Shown: positions 6,408-15,211, counted from the first letter of the stretch. The stretch is DNA of 64,000 bases from JAICYJ01 sp963737445 (GCA_963737445.1 CAVTSO010000009.1:310001-374000); one strand, 5' to 3'. Made by a program: numbers and translations. The notes: generated from the letters alone by a model not told the origin.

Positions 6408-8480
6408 TCAACGGCTCCAGAACTGCAGGCGCTTCTGGGTCGGATCGATGTCCTCGCGCTTGCTCGAGCGCGGCTCATCGTCGTCATCGGAGGCGGATCC
6501 GCCGTTCGATGCAGAGCTCGACCCGGCACTCAGCTGCAGCTTGCGGGCCATCGCGTTCAGGTCGGCCTCACGGCGCTGCAGCGAGGTGGACAGCTCGCCC
6601 AGCCGGCGCTCCTGCTCCTCGAGCTCGACCTCGCGCTCGCGCAGGACGACGTGCAGCTCCTCGACCGCCTTCGCGGTGGGCGCCCCGCGAGAGAGCAGGC
6701 CCTTCTTGCCGGAGCCGGCGCTGGGGTCGTCCGAGACGCGGCGGACAGCCTCCTCGCGCGCCTGGCGGGCGGCATCGGCGCGGTCCTCGATCTCGGCCAT
6801 CCGGCGCTGCAGCACCTGGCGCTCGCGCATGACCGCCTCCTCGGCGTCGCGCAGGGCCTCGCGCTGGGCCTCCAGCTCGGCCTCAACGCGATCGGCGCGG
6901 TTGGTGATGCGGGCGATCTCGGCCTCGCGCTCGCTGACGGTGACCTCGCGCAGCTCCATCGAGTCGTGGCGATCGTCCAGTCCGCGCTCGCGCTCGTCCA
7001 GGGTGTCCTGGCGGCGGTCGAGCCGCTGTTCGCGGCGCTCGACGTCGCCCTCGGCGAGCGTGATGCGGGCCTCGCGCTCGCGCAGATCTGCGGCCAGGCG
7101 CTCGACCTCGGCCTGTGCCTGCTTCTCGGCGTTGACGAGCGCGCGTTCGGCGGCCTTGTTCATCCGCTCGGCCTCGCGCGTCATCATGTCGGCCTGGGTG
7201 CGCGCGATGCGGACAGCCTCCTCGGCCTCTTCCACGGCCTGCTGGCGCGCGTCAACATCTGCCAGCTGGGCTTCGACGGCGGCCAGCTTGCGCTCCTTGT
7301 CCGACAGGCCCTTGACCCGCTCCTGTGCCTCGGCGACGGCCTTCTCGGCCTCGTCGCGCTGCTGCTCGAGCTGCTCGTACTGCGCGCGGGCGGCCTCGAC
7401 CAGCGACTCGGCCTCGGCGATGCGCCCGTCAGCGCTCGCCAGCGCCTCCTGCTTCTCGGCCAGCGCCTGCTCGCCCTGCTCGACCTCGAGCGCCCGGGCC
7501 TCGATCGAGGACAGCCGCTGCTCCAGTTCGGCCAGCTGGCGGGATCGCTCCTCGACCGCCTTCACGGCCTCCTGAGCTTCGGCGGTGCGGCGATCGCTCT
7601 CGGCCTTGATCTCGGTCAGGCGTGACTCCGCCGCCTGGATCTGGGCCTCGCGGCCCTCCAGCGCCTGGGTGGCCTCGGCCAGCGTGGTGTGGGCTGCGGC
7701 GAGCTCGTCGGCCTGGCGCAGCAGGTCGCTCTCGCGCTGCTTGCCGGCGGCGTTCTCCTCCTCCGCCTTGGCAAGCGCGGCGGCGGCCTCCTGCTCGCGC
7801 TTGACCAGCGCCTGCTCGCGCTCGGCAAGGGTGGTCTCGGTCTGCCGCACCTGGGCCTCGCGCTCGTCCAGGTCGGCGCGCGCGCCGTCCAGGTGCAGCT
7901 CCTTCTGCTGCAGCACCTGCTCGACCTTGACGGTTCGATGCTCGCGGTCCTCCAGCTCTGCCTGGCGCGCGTCCACCGACCGCACGGCGCTGCTGTCCTC
8001 GACGGCGGTGGCTGCCGCCAGCTGCTGCTCGAGCGACGCGATCGTCTGCTCGAGCTCTGCCAGCTGCCGCTGCTTGGCTGCGCTCGGCTTTGCCGGGACG
8101 GCTTCGGCGACAGCCTGCTCGCGCGCCTCGAGCTCGGCGGCCATCTGCTCCAGGGCGGCCTCGCGGGCGGCGAGGGCGCGCTCGCGCTCATCGAGATCGG
8201 GGCTGGAGTTGGGGGCGCCGTCGGCGATGCCCTCGCTGACCGTGATCGAGGCCTCGCGCTTGGCGAGCTCCTTCTCGCGGCGGGCCAGCCGGGCCTCACG
8301 CTCGGCGAACACGACCTTTGCCTGCTCCTGCAGGGCGGCCTGCTCGCGGCGGATCCGCTCCTCGGCGTCCTGGAGCGACTTGACGCGCTGCTCCATCGCG
8401 CGCCGCAGACCGCCTGCGCCGGCCTCGGCTTCGTCGCGCTCGGACTCGATCTCGGTGCCGTCGGTATCCGCGTCGCTCAT
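6408..8480 (-). CDS. Long coiled-coil protein, 690 residues, function unknown
   Basis: Almost the whole protein is heptad-patterned, rich in E, R, A, L and Q, with many copies of an RExxLxx unit (for example EREARLARREKELAKRE near residue 60). No enzymatic domain or membrane segment is visible. The only non-coiled parts are the acidic first ~20 residues and a Ser/Asp-rich linker near residue 650 ending in a short basic/aromatic tail, TQKRLQFWSR. It may form a filament or scaffold in the manner of FilP/Scy-type proteins, but similarity of composition is not evidence of homology. ATG start follows AGAGGG; its promoter is listed separately. Confidence 0.75.
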   Translation of the reverse strand: MSDADTDGTEIESERDEAEAGAGGLRRAMEQRVKSLQDAEERIRREQAALQEQAKVVFAEREARLARREKELAKREASITVSEGIADGAPNSSPDLDERERALAAREAALEQMAAELEAREQAVAEAVPAKPSAAKQRQLAELEQTIASLEQQLAAATAVEDSSAVRSVDARQAELEDREHRTVKVEQVLQQKELHLDGARADLDEREAQVRQTETTLAEREQALVKREQEAAAALAKAEEENAAGKQRESDLLRQADELAAAHTTLAEATQALEGREAQIQAAESRLTEIKAESDRRTAEAQEAVKAVEERSRQLAELEQRLSSIEARALEVEQGEQALAEKQEALASADGRIAEAESLVEAARAQYEQLEQQRDEAEKAVAEAQERVKGLSDKERKLAAVEAQLADVDARQQAVEEAEEAVRIARTQADMMTREAERMNKAAERALVNAEKQAQAEVERLAADLREREARITLAEGDVERREQRLDRRQDTLDERERGLDDRHDSMELREVTVSEREAEIARITNRADRVEAELEAQREALRDAEEAVMRERQVLQRRMAEIEDRADAARQAREEAVRRVSDDPSAGSGKKGLLSRGAPTAKAVEELHVVLREREVELEEQERRLGELSTSLQRREADLNAMARKLQLSAGSSSASNGGSASDDDDEPRSSKREDIDPTQKRLQFWSR

Positions 8481-8508
8481 GAATGCCTACCCTCTTAACC
8501 GTCGAAGA

Positions 8509-8536
8509 ACAGTAATGTGAACCAGTGACCCGTCAA
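8509..8536 (-). promoter_or_regulatory. Sigma-70-like promoter of the coiled-coil gene
   Basis: On the minus strand TTGACG (8536-8531) and TACTGT (8514-8509) are separated by 16 bases, about 30 bases upstream of the ATG at 8480. The -35 box is near consensus, the -10 box moderate. Confidence 0.45.
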
Positions 8537-8725
8537 AGGTGGTATCGGACGCGGGAGGGCCTGCCTTGAGGGTTGCGTAGGGGGTGGGCGAGGGTACCCG
8601 GAATAGTGATCGCCAGCGGACGTATCACGGCCGATACTGAGAGGGCACACAGCGAGCGCAGCCTTCGCCTTCGTGGGCAGGTGCAGGCGCCTCGCCGATA
8701 TCCGGCCTTGGCCGGCTTATTCCGA

Positions 8726-8756
8726 CCGGCGGGCGCGTGGCTCCAGCGCCCGCCGG
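8726..8756. repeat. 11-bp perfect inverted repeat (hairpin)
   Basis: CCGGCGGGCGC and its complement flank a 9-base loop. There is no T-run on either side. It lies between the small-RNA terminator and the coiled-coil promoter and may back up termination; the role is not established. Confidence 0.5.
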
Positions 8757-8787
8757 ATTCGTTCCGGGGTGGGAGTGGTGGCAGAAC

Positions 8788-8813
8788 GCGAAAACGCCCT
8801 CCGAGGGAGGGCG
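8788..8813 (-). terminator. Rho-independent terminator of the candidate small RNA
   Basis: On the minus strand an 8-bp perfect stem (CGCCCTCC/GGAGGGCG, loop CTC) is followed directly by TTTTC. The T-run is only on the minus side, which fixes the direction. Confidence 0.6.
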
Positions 8814-9044
8814 CATTTCGAATCGCAGAGAGATTCTGCATCGGCTTTGCCCCTGCGCTCGTGGAGCGGTGTGCAGGGATCAACGTGGGCTGTGGAGAAA
8901 ACTCTTGGCAGCCCCCGGCCGCATCCGGCTATCAAGCTTTCAAGTTCGATGCCGATATGGCCGATGCTGAGAATCAGACGGATTTACCAGATCTTCGAAG
9001 ACATGATGCTCCCTCGCTCGAGTGAGTGGGGTGTCCCCCGATTG
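8788..9044 (-). ncRNA. Candidate structured small RNA (~255 nt), family unknown
   Basis: A near-consensus promoter (9079-9051) and a hairpin with a T-run (8813-8788) bracket a stretch with no convincing protein. The predicted transcript has a long-range stem: the minus-strand segment 8975-8960 (GATTC, then GCATCGGC) is complementary to 8845-8832 (GCCGATGC, then GAATC), giving 5 + 8 base pairs around a small internal loop and enclosing ~115 nt. Inside it are a CCCTGC/GCAGGG hairpin and a GGGCT/AGCCC hairpin; the 5' end starts with a CCCCC/GGGGG hairpin. It contains a six-codon start-stop frame (MSSKIW) after a GAGGGAG sequence. The size would suit a 6S- or Ms1-type RNA, but I cannot show that. 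Confidence 0.45.
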
Positions 9045-9050
9045 GGGGAG

Positions 9051-9079
9051 AAGATACACACTTGGCAGAGGGATGTCAA
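9051..9079 (-). promoter_or_regulatory. Strong sigma-70 promoter of the candidate small RNA
   Basis: Minus strand TTGACA (9079-9074, exact consensus) and TATCTT (9056-9051, four of six) with a 17-base spacer. It points away from the HD-GYP gene and into the region without a gene. Confidence 0.65.
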
Positions 9080-9100
9080 GTATTGACCGCAGGAGCGTGT

Positions 9101-10489
9101 GTGCCCGCTGATAACTTGACGCGTATCCGCATTTTCGCAGGCGGTTTGACCGCGCTCGCGGTGGTGGGCGTCGCGCTGGGACTGGCCACACACGGCATTG
9201 GGCGATGGCAGGTACTGGTGGTGCTGGCCGCCGTTGCCTGGATCGCGGAGGGGCGCGCGATGCCGGTCACGCAGAAGCTCGAGCTGTCGGTGTCGTTCAT
9301 CCCGATCGTGTTGGCCGCGGTGCTGTTCGGGCCTGCGGCAGGCGGCCTGGTGGGCCTGGCCGGCATGCTGGGCGACCGGCGCGGGCCGTGGGAGCGGTTC
9401 GCGATCTGGGCGTCGTCACGGTCGCTGGCCGGCGTGGTGGCCGGTTGGGCGGCGGTATGGGTGGGGGACACGGTCGGACAGAGCACGCTGCTTGAGGTGC
9501 TGGCGGTGACGCTGGCGGCGGCGATCGGGTACATCTCGATCGACCTGTTGTCCACGATGGTGGTGGGCCATTTGCGCGGGATCATGACACCGCGCCAGGT
9601 ATGGGGGCAGCTGCGGGCCGCGGAGTCGCTGACGATGGCGTTGTACACGCCGCTGACGGCGCTGTACGCCTACGCCTACCAGGGCAGCGGTGCGGTGGTG
9701 CTGGCGTTCGTTGCGATCCCGCTGCTGGCGGCGCACCTCAGCTACAGCCTCTATGCGCGCCAGGGCCAGCTGATCGACCAGCTGACGGCGAGCAACGCCA
9801 GCTTCGAGGACGCCAACCGGCGCCTGCGGCGGGTCAACCTGAGCTTCGCGGCGGCGATGGTGCGGGCGTTGGATGCGCGGGACGCCTACACGGCGGGCCA
9901 CTCCGCCACCGTGGCCGTCTACTCGCGCGACATTGCGCGCGAGATGGGGATGGACGCCCGCGACGTGGACCTGGTGCACTTGACGGGCCTGGTGCACGAC
10001 ATCGGCAAGATCGGCGTACGGGCCGAGGTGCTGGAGAAGACGTCGGCGCTGAACGACGCCGAGTGGGCCGAGATGCGGCGGCACTCCGAGATCGGCGCCA
10101 ACATCCTGATCGAGGTGGAGGACTACCAGGAGGTGGCGCGAATCGTGCGCTCGCACCACGAGCGGATCGACGGCGCCGGCTATCCGGACGGCTTGGCGCG
10201 GGACGAGATCCCGTTCCTGGCGCGGATCATCGCTGTGGCCGACGCCTACAACGCGATGACGACGATCCGGCCCTACCGAAACGCGATGACGCCTGAGGTG
10301 GCGATCCAGCAGCTGGTCAACGGACGCGGCAGCCAGTTCCAGGCGGACATGGTGGATGCCTTCGTGCGCGTGCTGGAGCGGGAGCCCGAGGCCTACCGCC
10401 TGGGCGTGAAGCCCGACTTCTCGCTGGAGTCGATGCAGCATCCCGAGCTGACTCCGCGAGCGCCGCGCCTGCGACACGCGGCCGCCTGA
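9101..10489 (+). CDS. Membrane HD-GYP domain protein, predicted c-di-GMP phosphodiesterase
   Basis: GTG start chosen because AGGAG (9091-9095) sits 5 bases upstream; upstream in-frame codons would run into the small-RNA promoter. 462 residues: a hydrophobic N-terminal half with about six membrane segments, a short linker (~220-240), then an HD-GYP domain with HDIGK (from residue 299) and HHERIDGAGYP (from residue 352), both in strict form. HD-GYP enzymes hydrolyse c-di-GMP. It is transcribed divergently from the coiled-coil gene. The membrane part resembles sensory input domains, but no ligand can be named. Confidence 0.85.
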   Translation: MPADNLTRIRIFAGGLTALAVVGVALGLATHGIGRWQVLVVLAAVAWIAEGRAMPVTQKLELSVSFIPIVLAAVLFGPAAGGLVGLAGMLGDRRGPWERFAIWASSRSLAGVVAGWAAVWVGDTVGQSTLLEVLAVTLAAAIGYISIDLLSTMVVGHLRGIMTPRQVWGQLRAAESLTMALYTPLTALYAYAYQGSGAVVLAFVAIPLLAAHLSYSLYARQGQLIDQLTASNASFEDANRRLRRVNLSFAAAMVRALDARDAYTAGHSATVAVYSRDIAREMGMDARDVDLVHLTGLVHDIGKIGVRAEVLEKTSALNDAEWAEMRRHSEIGANILIEVEDYQEVARIVRSHHERIDGAGYPDGLARDEIPFLARIIAVADAYNAMTTIRPYRNAMTPEVAIQQLVNGRGSQFQADMVDAFVRVLEREPEAYRLGVKPDFSLESMQHPELTPRAPRLRHAAA

Positions 10490-10838
10490 CGGGCGCTTCC
10501 AATACTCCAGCCGCCTGCGGTCACGGGCGGTCACGACGCGGTACCGGTGTGCCGGCAACCCGAGGTCGGTGTTTGACACCGTTAAGACGCCGTCTCGCTC
10601 AACCGTGCTGTGTAGCGTCGTTGGTGACTGCTTCGTCCGGTGTGGGGTTGAGAGTGCGACGCGGCGGCGGGATGACCCGCAACCATGCTGGCGGGCGTTG
10701 AGGCTTGCCTTTGAATCGACCAGTCTCCCGCCGTCGCGTCGTCTTGACTGGTTGGTGACCTGATGGAAGCGTGTGTGCCTTGCCCGATACAGCCCTGTCC
10801 AGGCCGGTCGCCAATCGGTGTGGGGAGGCTACGTGATT

Positions 10839-11180
10839 TGTGGGCGGTGGTGATCGGCGTGGACACGCACACGCAGTGGCATGTCGCGGTGGCGCTTGAT
10901 CGGCTTGGTCGTTTGATCGACTCGCTGACCGTCGCGGCGACGGGGGCTGGGTATCAACGGCTGGTGGTTGTGGGCGCACACGCTGGGTGAGCCGGCGTTT
11001 GGGGTCGAGGGATGCGGGAGCTATGGGGCGGGCGGGCCTCGCCCGCTTCCTGGCCGATCACGGCGAGGTGGTGTTTGAGTGCGAGCGGCCCAGTCGCGGT
11101 GAGCGGCGTGGTGGCAAGAATGATCTCATCGACGCGACGCTGGCGGCGCGGCGGATCGTCGTAGTCAAACCGGTGGTCGG
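10839..11180 (+). pseudogene. IS110-family transposase remnant
   Basis: The DEDD-type N-terminus VIGVDTHTQWHVAVALD and a later block reading GLARFLADHGEVVFECERP and KNDLIDATLAARRI are both typical of IS110 transposases but lie in different frames; the WAHTLGEPAFG stretch between them is in a third. At least two frame breaks are present and the C-terminal half with the conserved serine is missing. The remaining sequence to 11444 has no recognisable coding content. Confidence 0.7.
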
Positions 11181-11444
11181 TCGACCAGGGCGATTGACGC
11201 GGGGTCGAATCGGCTCAACTGGGCGGTTCGTTGAGTCGGCTGTGGGCGGGGTGGGGGCCGGCGTGATCTTCGTCGGGACATCCGCCGGCGGGTCGGGCAG
11301 GTGTGATGAAATGCTGACGCTGGCGGGGTGCGGTAGTGTCACAAAGCGGTCGCCGGTCGCGAGGATGTCACGGCGGCGAAGCCGGGTGTCAACGGTGGGT
11401 GAAACCCTCAAGCGCCCCCCGTTGCATCCCGATACTCAAAACGC

Positions 11445-12176
11445 ATGGATGAGCCGACTCTGATCAAGGTGATCGCGCAGGTTGCGCGCGAACTGGCCGC
11501 GCCGGAGGCCGACGAGGAGTCGCTCGAGGCCGCTCTCGTGCACGTGCGCGAGCAAACCGGCGCAGAGGTCTCATTCGACGACGAGCAGCGCGTGGTGGTG
11601 CGCTGGCCGGCCGGCGGCGGAGACCCCGCCCAGGTCGCATTCGAGCAGGCTCTGGGCGACGTGCTGGCCCTTGCCCGCGAGGCGATCGCGCGTGACAGCG
11701 ACGTCACGCTCAACCCGCAGAGCTTTCTGGCCGAGCTCGACCGCTGCGCGTCGGCCGCCCGCTGGCGCGACCGCCAGCTCAGCCTGTGCGTCTTCGATGT
11801 CGAGGGCCTGACCCTCGGACCCGGCATCGACGAGTCGCGCCTCGTGGAACTGGTGGGCGCCACGGCCCGGCGGTCGGTCCGCCAGGGCGACGTGGTCGGC
11901 CATCTCGGCGCGGGCCGATTTGCGCTGTTGTTCCCGCGCGCAGGCACCTTCGAGGCCCGCGCTGCGTTCAAGCGCGTCCGCGACCGCATGGGAGAGCTGA
12001 ACATCGACGGAGACGGCGTCACCTGCGCCCAGGCCGGCTTCGCCGAGCTGGACGAGGGCGGCACCCAGGATCTGCTGGCCGCGGCGCTGGAGCGCCTGCG
12101 AACCGTGCGCGTGCGCCAGGCCTACACCGGGCCGATCGGCCCCGGCAGCCCGCCGACCACACCGCTGGCCGGCTAG
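11445..12176 (+). CDS. Degenerate GGDEF-domain protein with retained I-site
   Basis: 243 residues. Residues ~85-225 follow the GGDEF fold (NPQSFLAELDRC, then LCVFDVEGL), but the catalytic loop reads GAGRF (155-159) and cannot be active. An RQGD motif (146-149) stands exactly five residues before it, as in the c-di-GMP-binding I-site. Degenerate GGDEF domains that keep the I-site act as c-di-GMP receptors in other bacteria, so a receptor role is the natural inference. No membrane segment. The C-terminus is a Pro/Gly-rich tail. It starts 265 bases downstream of the IS110 remnant. Confidence 0.65.
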   Translation: MDEPTLIKVIAQVARELAAPEADEESLEAALVHVREQTGAEVSFDDEQRVVVRWPAGGGDPAQVAFEQALGDVLALAREAIARDSDVTLNPQSFLAELDRCASAARWRDRQLSLCVFDVEGLTLGPGIDESRLVELVGATARRSVRQGDVVGHLGAGRFALLFPRAGTFEARAAFKRVRDRMGELNIDGDGVTCAQAGFAELDEGGTQDLLAAALERLRTVRVRQAYTGPIGPGSPPTTPLAG

Positions 12177-12272
12177 CCCAGGCCCGCCGCCGGACCCGGG
12201 GGCAGGGATACCCGGTCAGAGTCGTTCATCTTCAACTTGTCATAACCAGCATTATCGTGCGTGGAGCGGAAA

Positions 12273-13247
12273 TCACGGTTTCAGGGGCGCAGGCCCGGGT
12301 GGCGGCCCCGGCGGCGACTGGTGCGACACCCGCGCCTTCCAGGGCAGCCGGCGCAGCATCAGGGTGATGCAGATGGCGCCGAGCGTTGCCGTCGTGATCG
12401 TGACCGCGAACTGCATGCCGACGCTGAACGACAGCACCGCCGATCGTGAGGCCTTGCCGCTGAACATGTAGAGCAGCAGCGCCTGCTGCGGCCCGGCGCC
12501 GCCCGGCGTCAGCGGCATCAGCGTGGCGATGCTACCCGCCGATAGGGCCAGCGCCGCGTCCGTCAGGCCGGCCGGCACGTGAAACGCCTCCAGGAAGAAG
12601 TACATGCCAAGCACGCGGCAGGCCCATCCCAGTGCCTGCAGGCTGACCACGCCGCGCAGGTACCGCTCAGGCGTCCGCAGGATCGCGAGCCCGTCCTTTA
12701 CACGTTCCCAGAAGCGGTTCACGTGTCCCTCGATCCAGGTCATCGCGAACGCCAGCGCGATCAGCAACCCCGCCAGCACGAACGCCAGCAGCCGCCCGTG
12801 GCCGGCGAAGAACGACCACTCGAACGCGCCCAGGTGACCCTTCAGCTGCGGTGTGCCCGGGATCAGCCCGCGGCTGAACGCCATCAAGAGCAGCGCCGAG
12901 CCCACGAACATGTCGAACAGCGTCTCGGCGATCAGGCTGCTGGCGATGGTCGGATACGGCGACTCGGGCACGCTGCGGTGCACCAGGAACAGCTTCATGA
13001 CATCGCCGCCGCGGGCCGGCACGACCGCGTTCACGCCGGCACCCGCCAGATACGCCCCGGTGACCGTGCGCCAGCGCACTTGCCGCCCCGGGAGCGCCGC
13101 GATCAGGATGTTGCGCCAGGCCGTTGCCCGCAGCACCAGGTTCGCCACCTGGAACCCGATCGCGATCAGGAGCGCGCCGAATCCAACCTCAGACAGCTGA
13201 CCGGCGAAGGTGGTGGTTGCATTCCAGAAGTCGTGAACTGAGTCCAC
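12273..13247 (-). CDS. Flippase-like membrane protein (LPG synthase TM-region family), copy 1
   Basis: 324 residues with about eight hydrophobic segments and the family blocks AYLAGAGVNAVVPARGGD and LTPGGAG. This matches the integral-membrane domain of lysylphosphatidylglycerol synthases (UPF0104/YbhN), which occurs alone in many proteins without the aminoacyl-transfer domain. It is a paralogue of the next gene upstream, with 30 bp between them; the pair follows the sigma factor gene. The transported lipid is unknown. Confidence 0.75.
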   Translation of the reverse strand: MDSVHDFWNATTTFAGQLSEVGFGALLIAIGFQVANLVLRATAWRNILIAALPGRQVRWRTVTGAYLAGAGVNAVVPARGGDVMKLFLVHRSVPESPYPTIASSLIAETLFDMFVGSALLLMAFSRGLIPGTPQLKGHLGAFEWSFFAGHGRLLAFVLAGLLIALAFAMTWIEGHVNRFWERVKDGLAILRTPERYLRGVVSLQALGWACRVLGMYFFLEAFHVPAGLTDAALALSAGSIATLMPLTPGGAGPQQALLLYMFSGKASRSAVLSFSVGMQFAVTITTATLGAICITLMLRRLPWKARVSHQSPPGPPPGPAPLKP

Positions 13248-13277
13248 GTACGAAGTGTGCCACCCGGCCCCGCCGGG

Positions 13278-14234
13278 TCAATCCCCACTGACGGCAGGTG
13301 CGGGCACCGCCACCGGCACCAGCACCGGGGCCGGCTCGACCGGCGCGGGCACCCGCATCCGCCACGGCACCCGGCCCAGCATGACCGCCATGCAGGCGCC
13401 GCCCAGCGTCACGTTCACGACCGTGATCACCAGCTGCGTGCCCAGGCTGAACGACAGCACCGCGGCCGGAGCCGCCACGCCAGCCAACAACACCACGAGC
13501 AGCGCCTGCTGAGTGCCGACGCCTCCCGGCGTCAGCGGCACCAGCGTGGTCACGCTCCCCGCCAGCAGCGCCAGCGCCGCGTGGTTCATCTGCCCGTCGA
13601 CGTGGAAGGCGTGCAGAAAGCAGTACATCGCCAGCACCCGCAGCATCCAGGCCATGACCTGCGGTAGCGCCACCCGCGCCAGATACGCCCGTGGCGAGGC
13701 CAGGATCGCGACCCCGCGCCGCGCCTCCGCCAGCGCCGCCGCCGCCCGGTCGCGTACCAGGCACGCCACCACTACCAGCGCAACCGGCACCGCCAACGCC
13801 GCCGCTATCAGCGTCCATGACCCGCCCGGGAGCTGCGTTCTCAGCAGCGCGAACGGCAGCGCGCCGGTCGACACGGCCCACACGATCAGGCCGGCTCCGA
13901 TCAACGTGTCCAGCAGCGTCTCCACCAGCAGGCTGGACGCGACCGTGGGACAGCAGGCGCCCGGCACGGCCCGCGTGGCCAGCACTACCCGCGCGACGTC
14001 ACCGCCACGCGCGGGAATCACGTTGTTCACGCCCGTGCCCGCCAGGTAGGCACCGGTGACGCCGCGCCACGGCGCCCGCCGCGACGGCACCGCCGCCGAC
14101 AGCACCGACCACCAGGCCGTGGCCCGCAGCAGCAGGCCCGCCACGTGCAGTGCGACCGCGACCACCAGCAGCGTCACGCTGACGTGCGACAGCCGCGAGG
14201 CGAATGTCTCGGCGGCCGCCGCGAGCGTGTTCAC
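13278..14234 (-). CDS. Flippase-like membrane protein (LPG synthase TM-region family), copy 2
   Basis: 318 residues, same architecture as its neighbour, with GAYLAGTGVNNVIPARGGD and LTPGGVGTQQALL. The GTG start overlaps the stop codon of the sigma factor gene (GTGA), so translation is probably coupled. The two copies differ at many positions, indicating an old tandem duplication. Confidence 0.75.
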   Translation of the reverse strand: MNTLAAAAETFASRLSHVSVTLLVVAVALHVAGLLLRATAWWSVLSAAVPSRRAPWRGVTGAYLAGTGVNNVIPARGGDVARVVLATRAVPGACCPTVASSLLVETLLDTLIGAGLIVWAVSTGALPFALLRTQLPGGSWTLIAAALAVPVALVVVACLVRDRAAAALAEARRGVAILASPRAYLARVALPQVMAWMLRVLAMYCFLHAFHVDGQMNHAALALLAGSVTTLVPLTPGGVGTQQALLVVLLAGVAAPAAVLSFSLGTQLVITVVNVTLGGACMAVMLGRVPWRMRVPAPVEPAPVLVPVAVPAPAVSGD

Positions 14235-15211
14235 TCGTGTCCGGGCAGAAAGTCCCTGAGGTCGGGGTTGCGGTTCTCGAGCTCACGCAGCGCGCGCGTC
14301 TCGATCTGCCGCACACGCTCACGCGTGACCCCGATCTCCGTACCCACCTGCTCGAGCGTGGCCGGCTCGCGATCGCCGAGGCCGAACCGCGCCTCGAGCA
14401 CGTGCCGGGTGCGCTCGTTGAGACCCTCCAGCGCTTCCTGCAGCTCCTTGGTGCGCTCGCTGCCCGCGACCTGGTCGTCCGGCCGCAGTGAGTTCAGATC
14501 CTCAACCATGTCGGCGAACAGCGACTCGCCGTCGCCCACGGGCGTCTCCAGCGAGACCGGATCCTCGATCATCCGCTGCAGCTCCATCACCCGCTCGGGC
14601 GTCAGCTCCAGCTCGGCGGCCAGCTCGCTGGGCAGCGGCTCGCGTCCCAGCGACTGCGTCAGCTTGCGGCGCGCGCGATGCAGCTTCTTGATCACGTCCA
14701 GGATGTGCAGCGGCAGCCGGATCGTGCGGCCCTGATCGGCGATCGCCCGCGACATCGACTGGCGGATCCACCAAGTGGCGTAGGTGGACAGCTTGTAGCC
14801 GCGCTTGTAGTCGAACTTCTCGACCGCGCGCATCAGCCCCAGGTTCCCCTCCTGGATCAGGTCCAGCAGCGGCACTCCCGACGACGAGTAGGCGCGTGCC
14901 ATGCTGATTACGAGCCGCAGGTTGCACTCGACCAGCCGCGCCTTGGCGGCCTCGTCTCCCATGTCCTTGCGGCGGGCCAGGTCCAGCTCCTCCTCGTGCG
15001 TCAGCAGCGCGCCGTCGCCGATCTGCCGCACGTAGGTGTGCAGCAGGTCGATAGCCGGGGCCGAGCTCTCGACCAGGTCGAGCTCCTCCTCGACCACCGC
15101 CTCCGGCGAGTCGAGGCCCACATCCGGCTCCGGAAGGGGCTTGGCGTCGTCGTCGGCGGGCGCTTGTTTCACGAAATCAGGAATCCTCCATCGGGGGGAC
15201 GCGAAGATCAT
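14231..15211 (-). CDS. RNA polymerase sigma-70 family factor (primary-like, group 1/2)
   Basis: ATG at 15211 chosen: AAAGGA lies upstream and upstream in-frame sequence does not look coding. 326 residues with region 1.2 (DLLHTYVRQIG), region 2 (NLRLVISMARAY, DLIQEGNLGLMRAVEKFDY, KLSTYATWWIRQ), region 3, and region 4.2 with VTRERVRQIETRALREL. Region 1.1 and the long non-conserved insert of housekeeping sigma factors are absent, so this is a short primary-like factor comparable in size to mycobacterial SigB. Whether it is the essential sigma cannot be decided from this window. It heads an apparent operon with two flippase-like genes. Confidence 0.85.
   Translation of the reverse strand: MIFASPRWRIPDFVKQAPADDDAKPLPEPDVGLDSPEAVVEEELDLVESSAPAIDLLHTYVRQIGDGALLTHEEELDLARRKDMGDEAAKARLVECNLRLVISMARAYSSSGVPLLDLIQEGNLGLMRAVEKFDYKRGYKLSTYATWWIRQSMSRAIADQGRTIRLPLHILDVIKKLHRARRKLTQSLGREPLPSELAAELELTPERVMELQRMIEDPVSLETPVGDGESLFADMVEDLNSLRPDDQVAGSERTKELQEALEGLNERTRHVLEARFGLGDREPATLEQVGTEIGVTRERVRQIETRALRELENRNPDLRDFLPGHE

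Noticed and set aside
6258..8520. Long open frames on the plus strand opposite the coiled-coil gene (455, 390 and 311 residues)
   Set aside because: They are low-complexity Ser/Arg or Leu/Ala strings that mirror the repeated Glu/Arg codons of the real gene in a GC-rich sequence; no start signals or domains.
8573..9086. Overlapping small frames on both strands in the gap before the HD-GYP gene
   Set aside because: No ribosome binding sites or plausible protein composition; the long-range RNA helix, promoter and terminator explain the stretch better.
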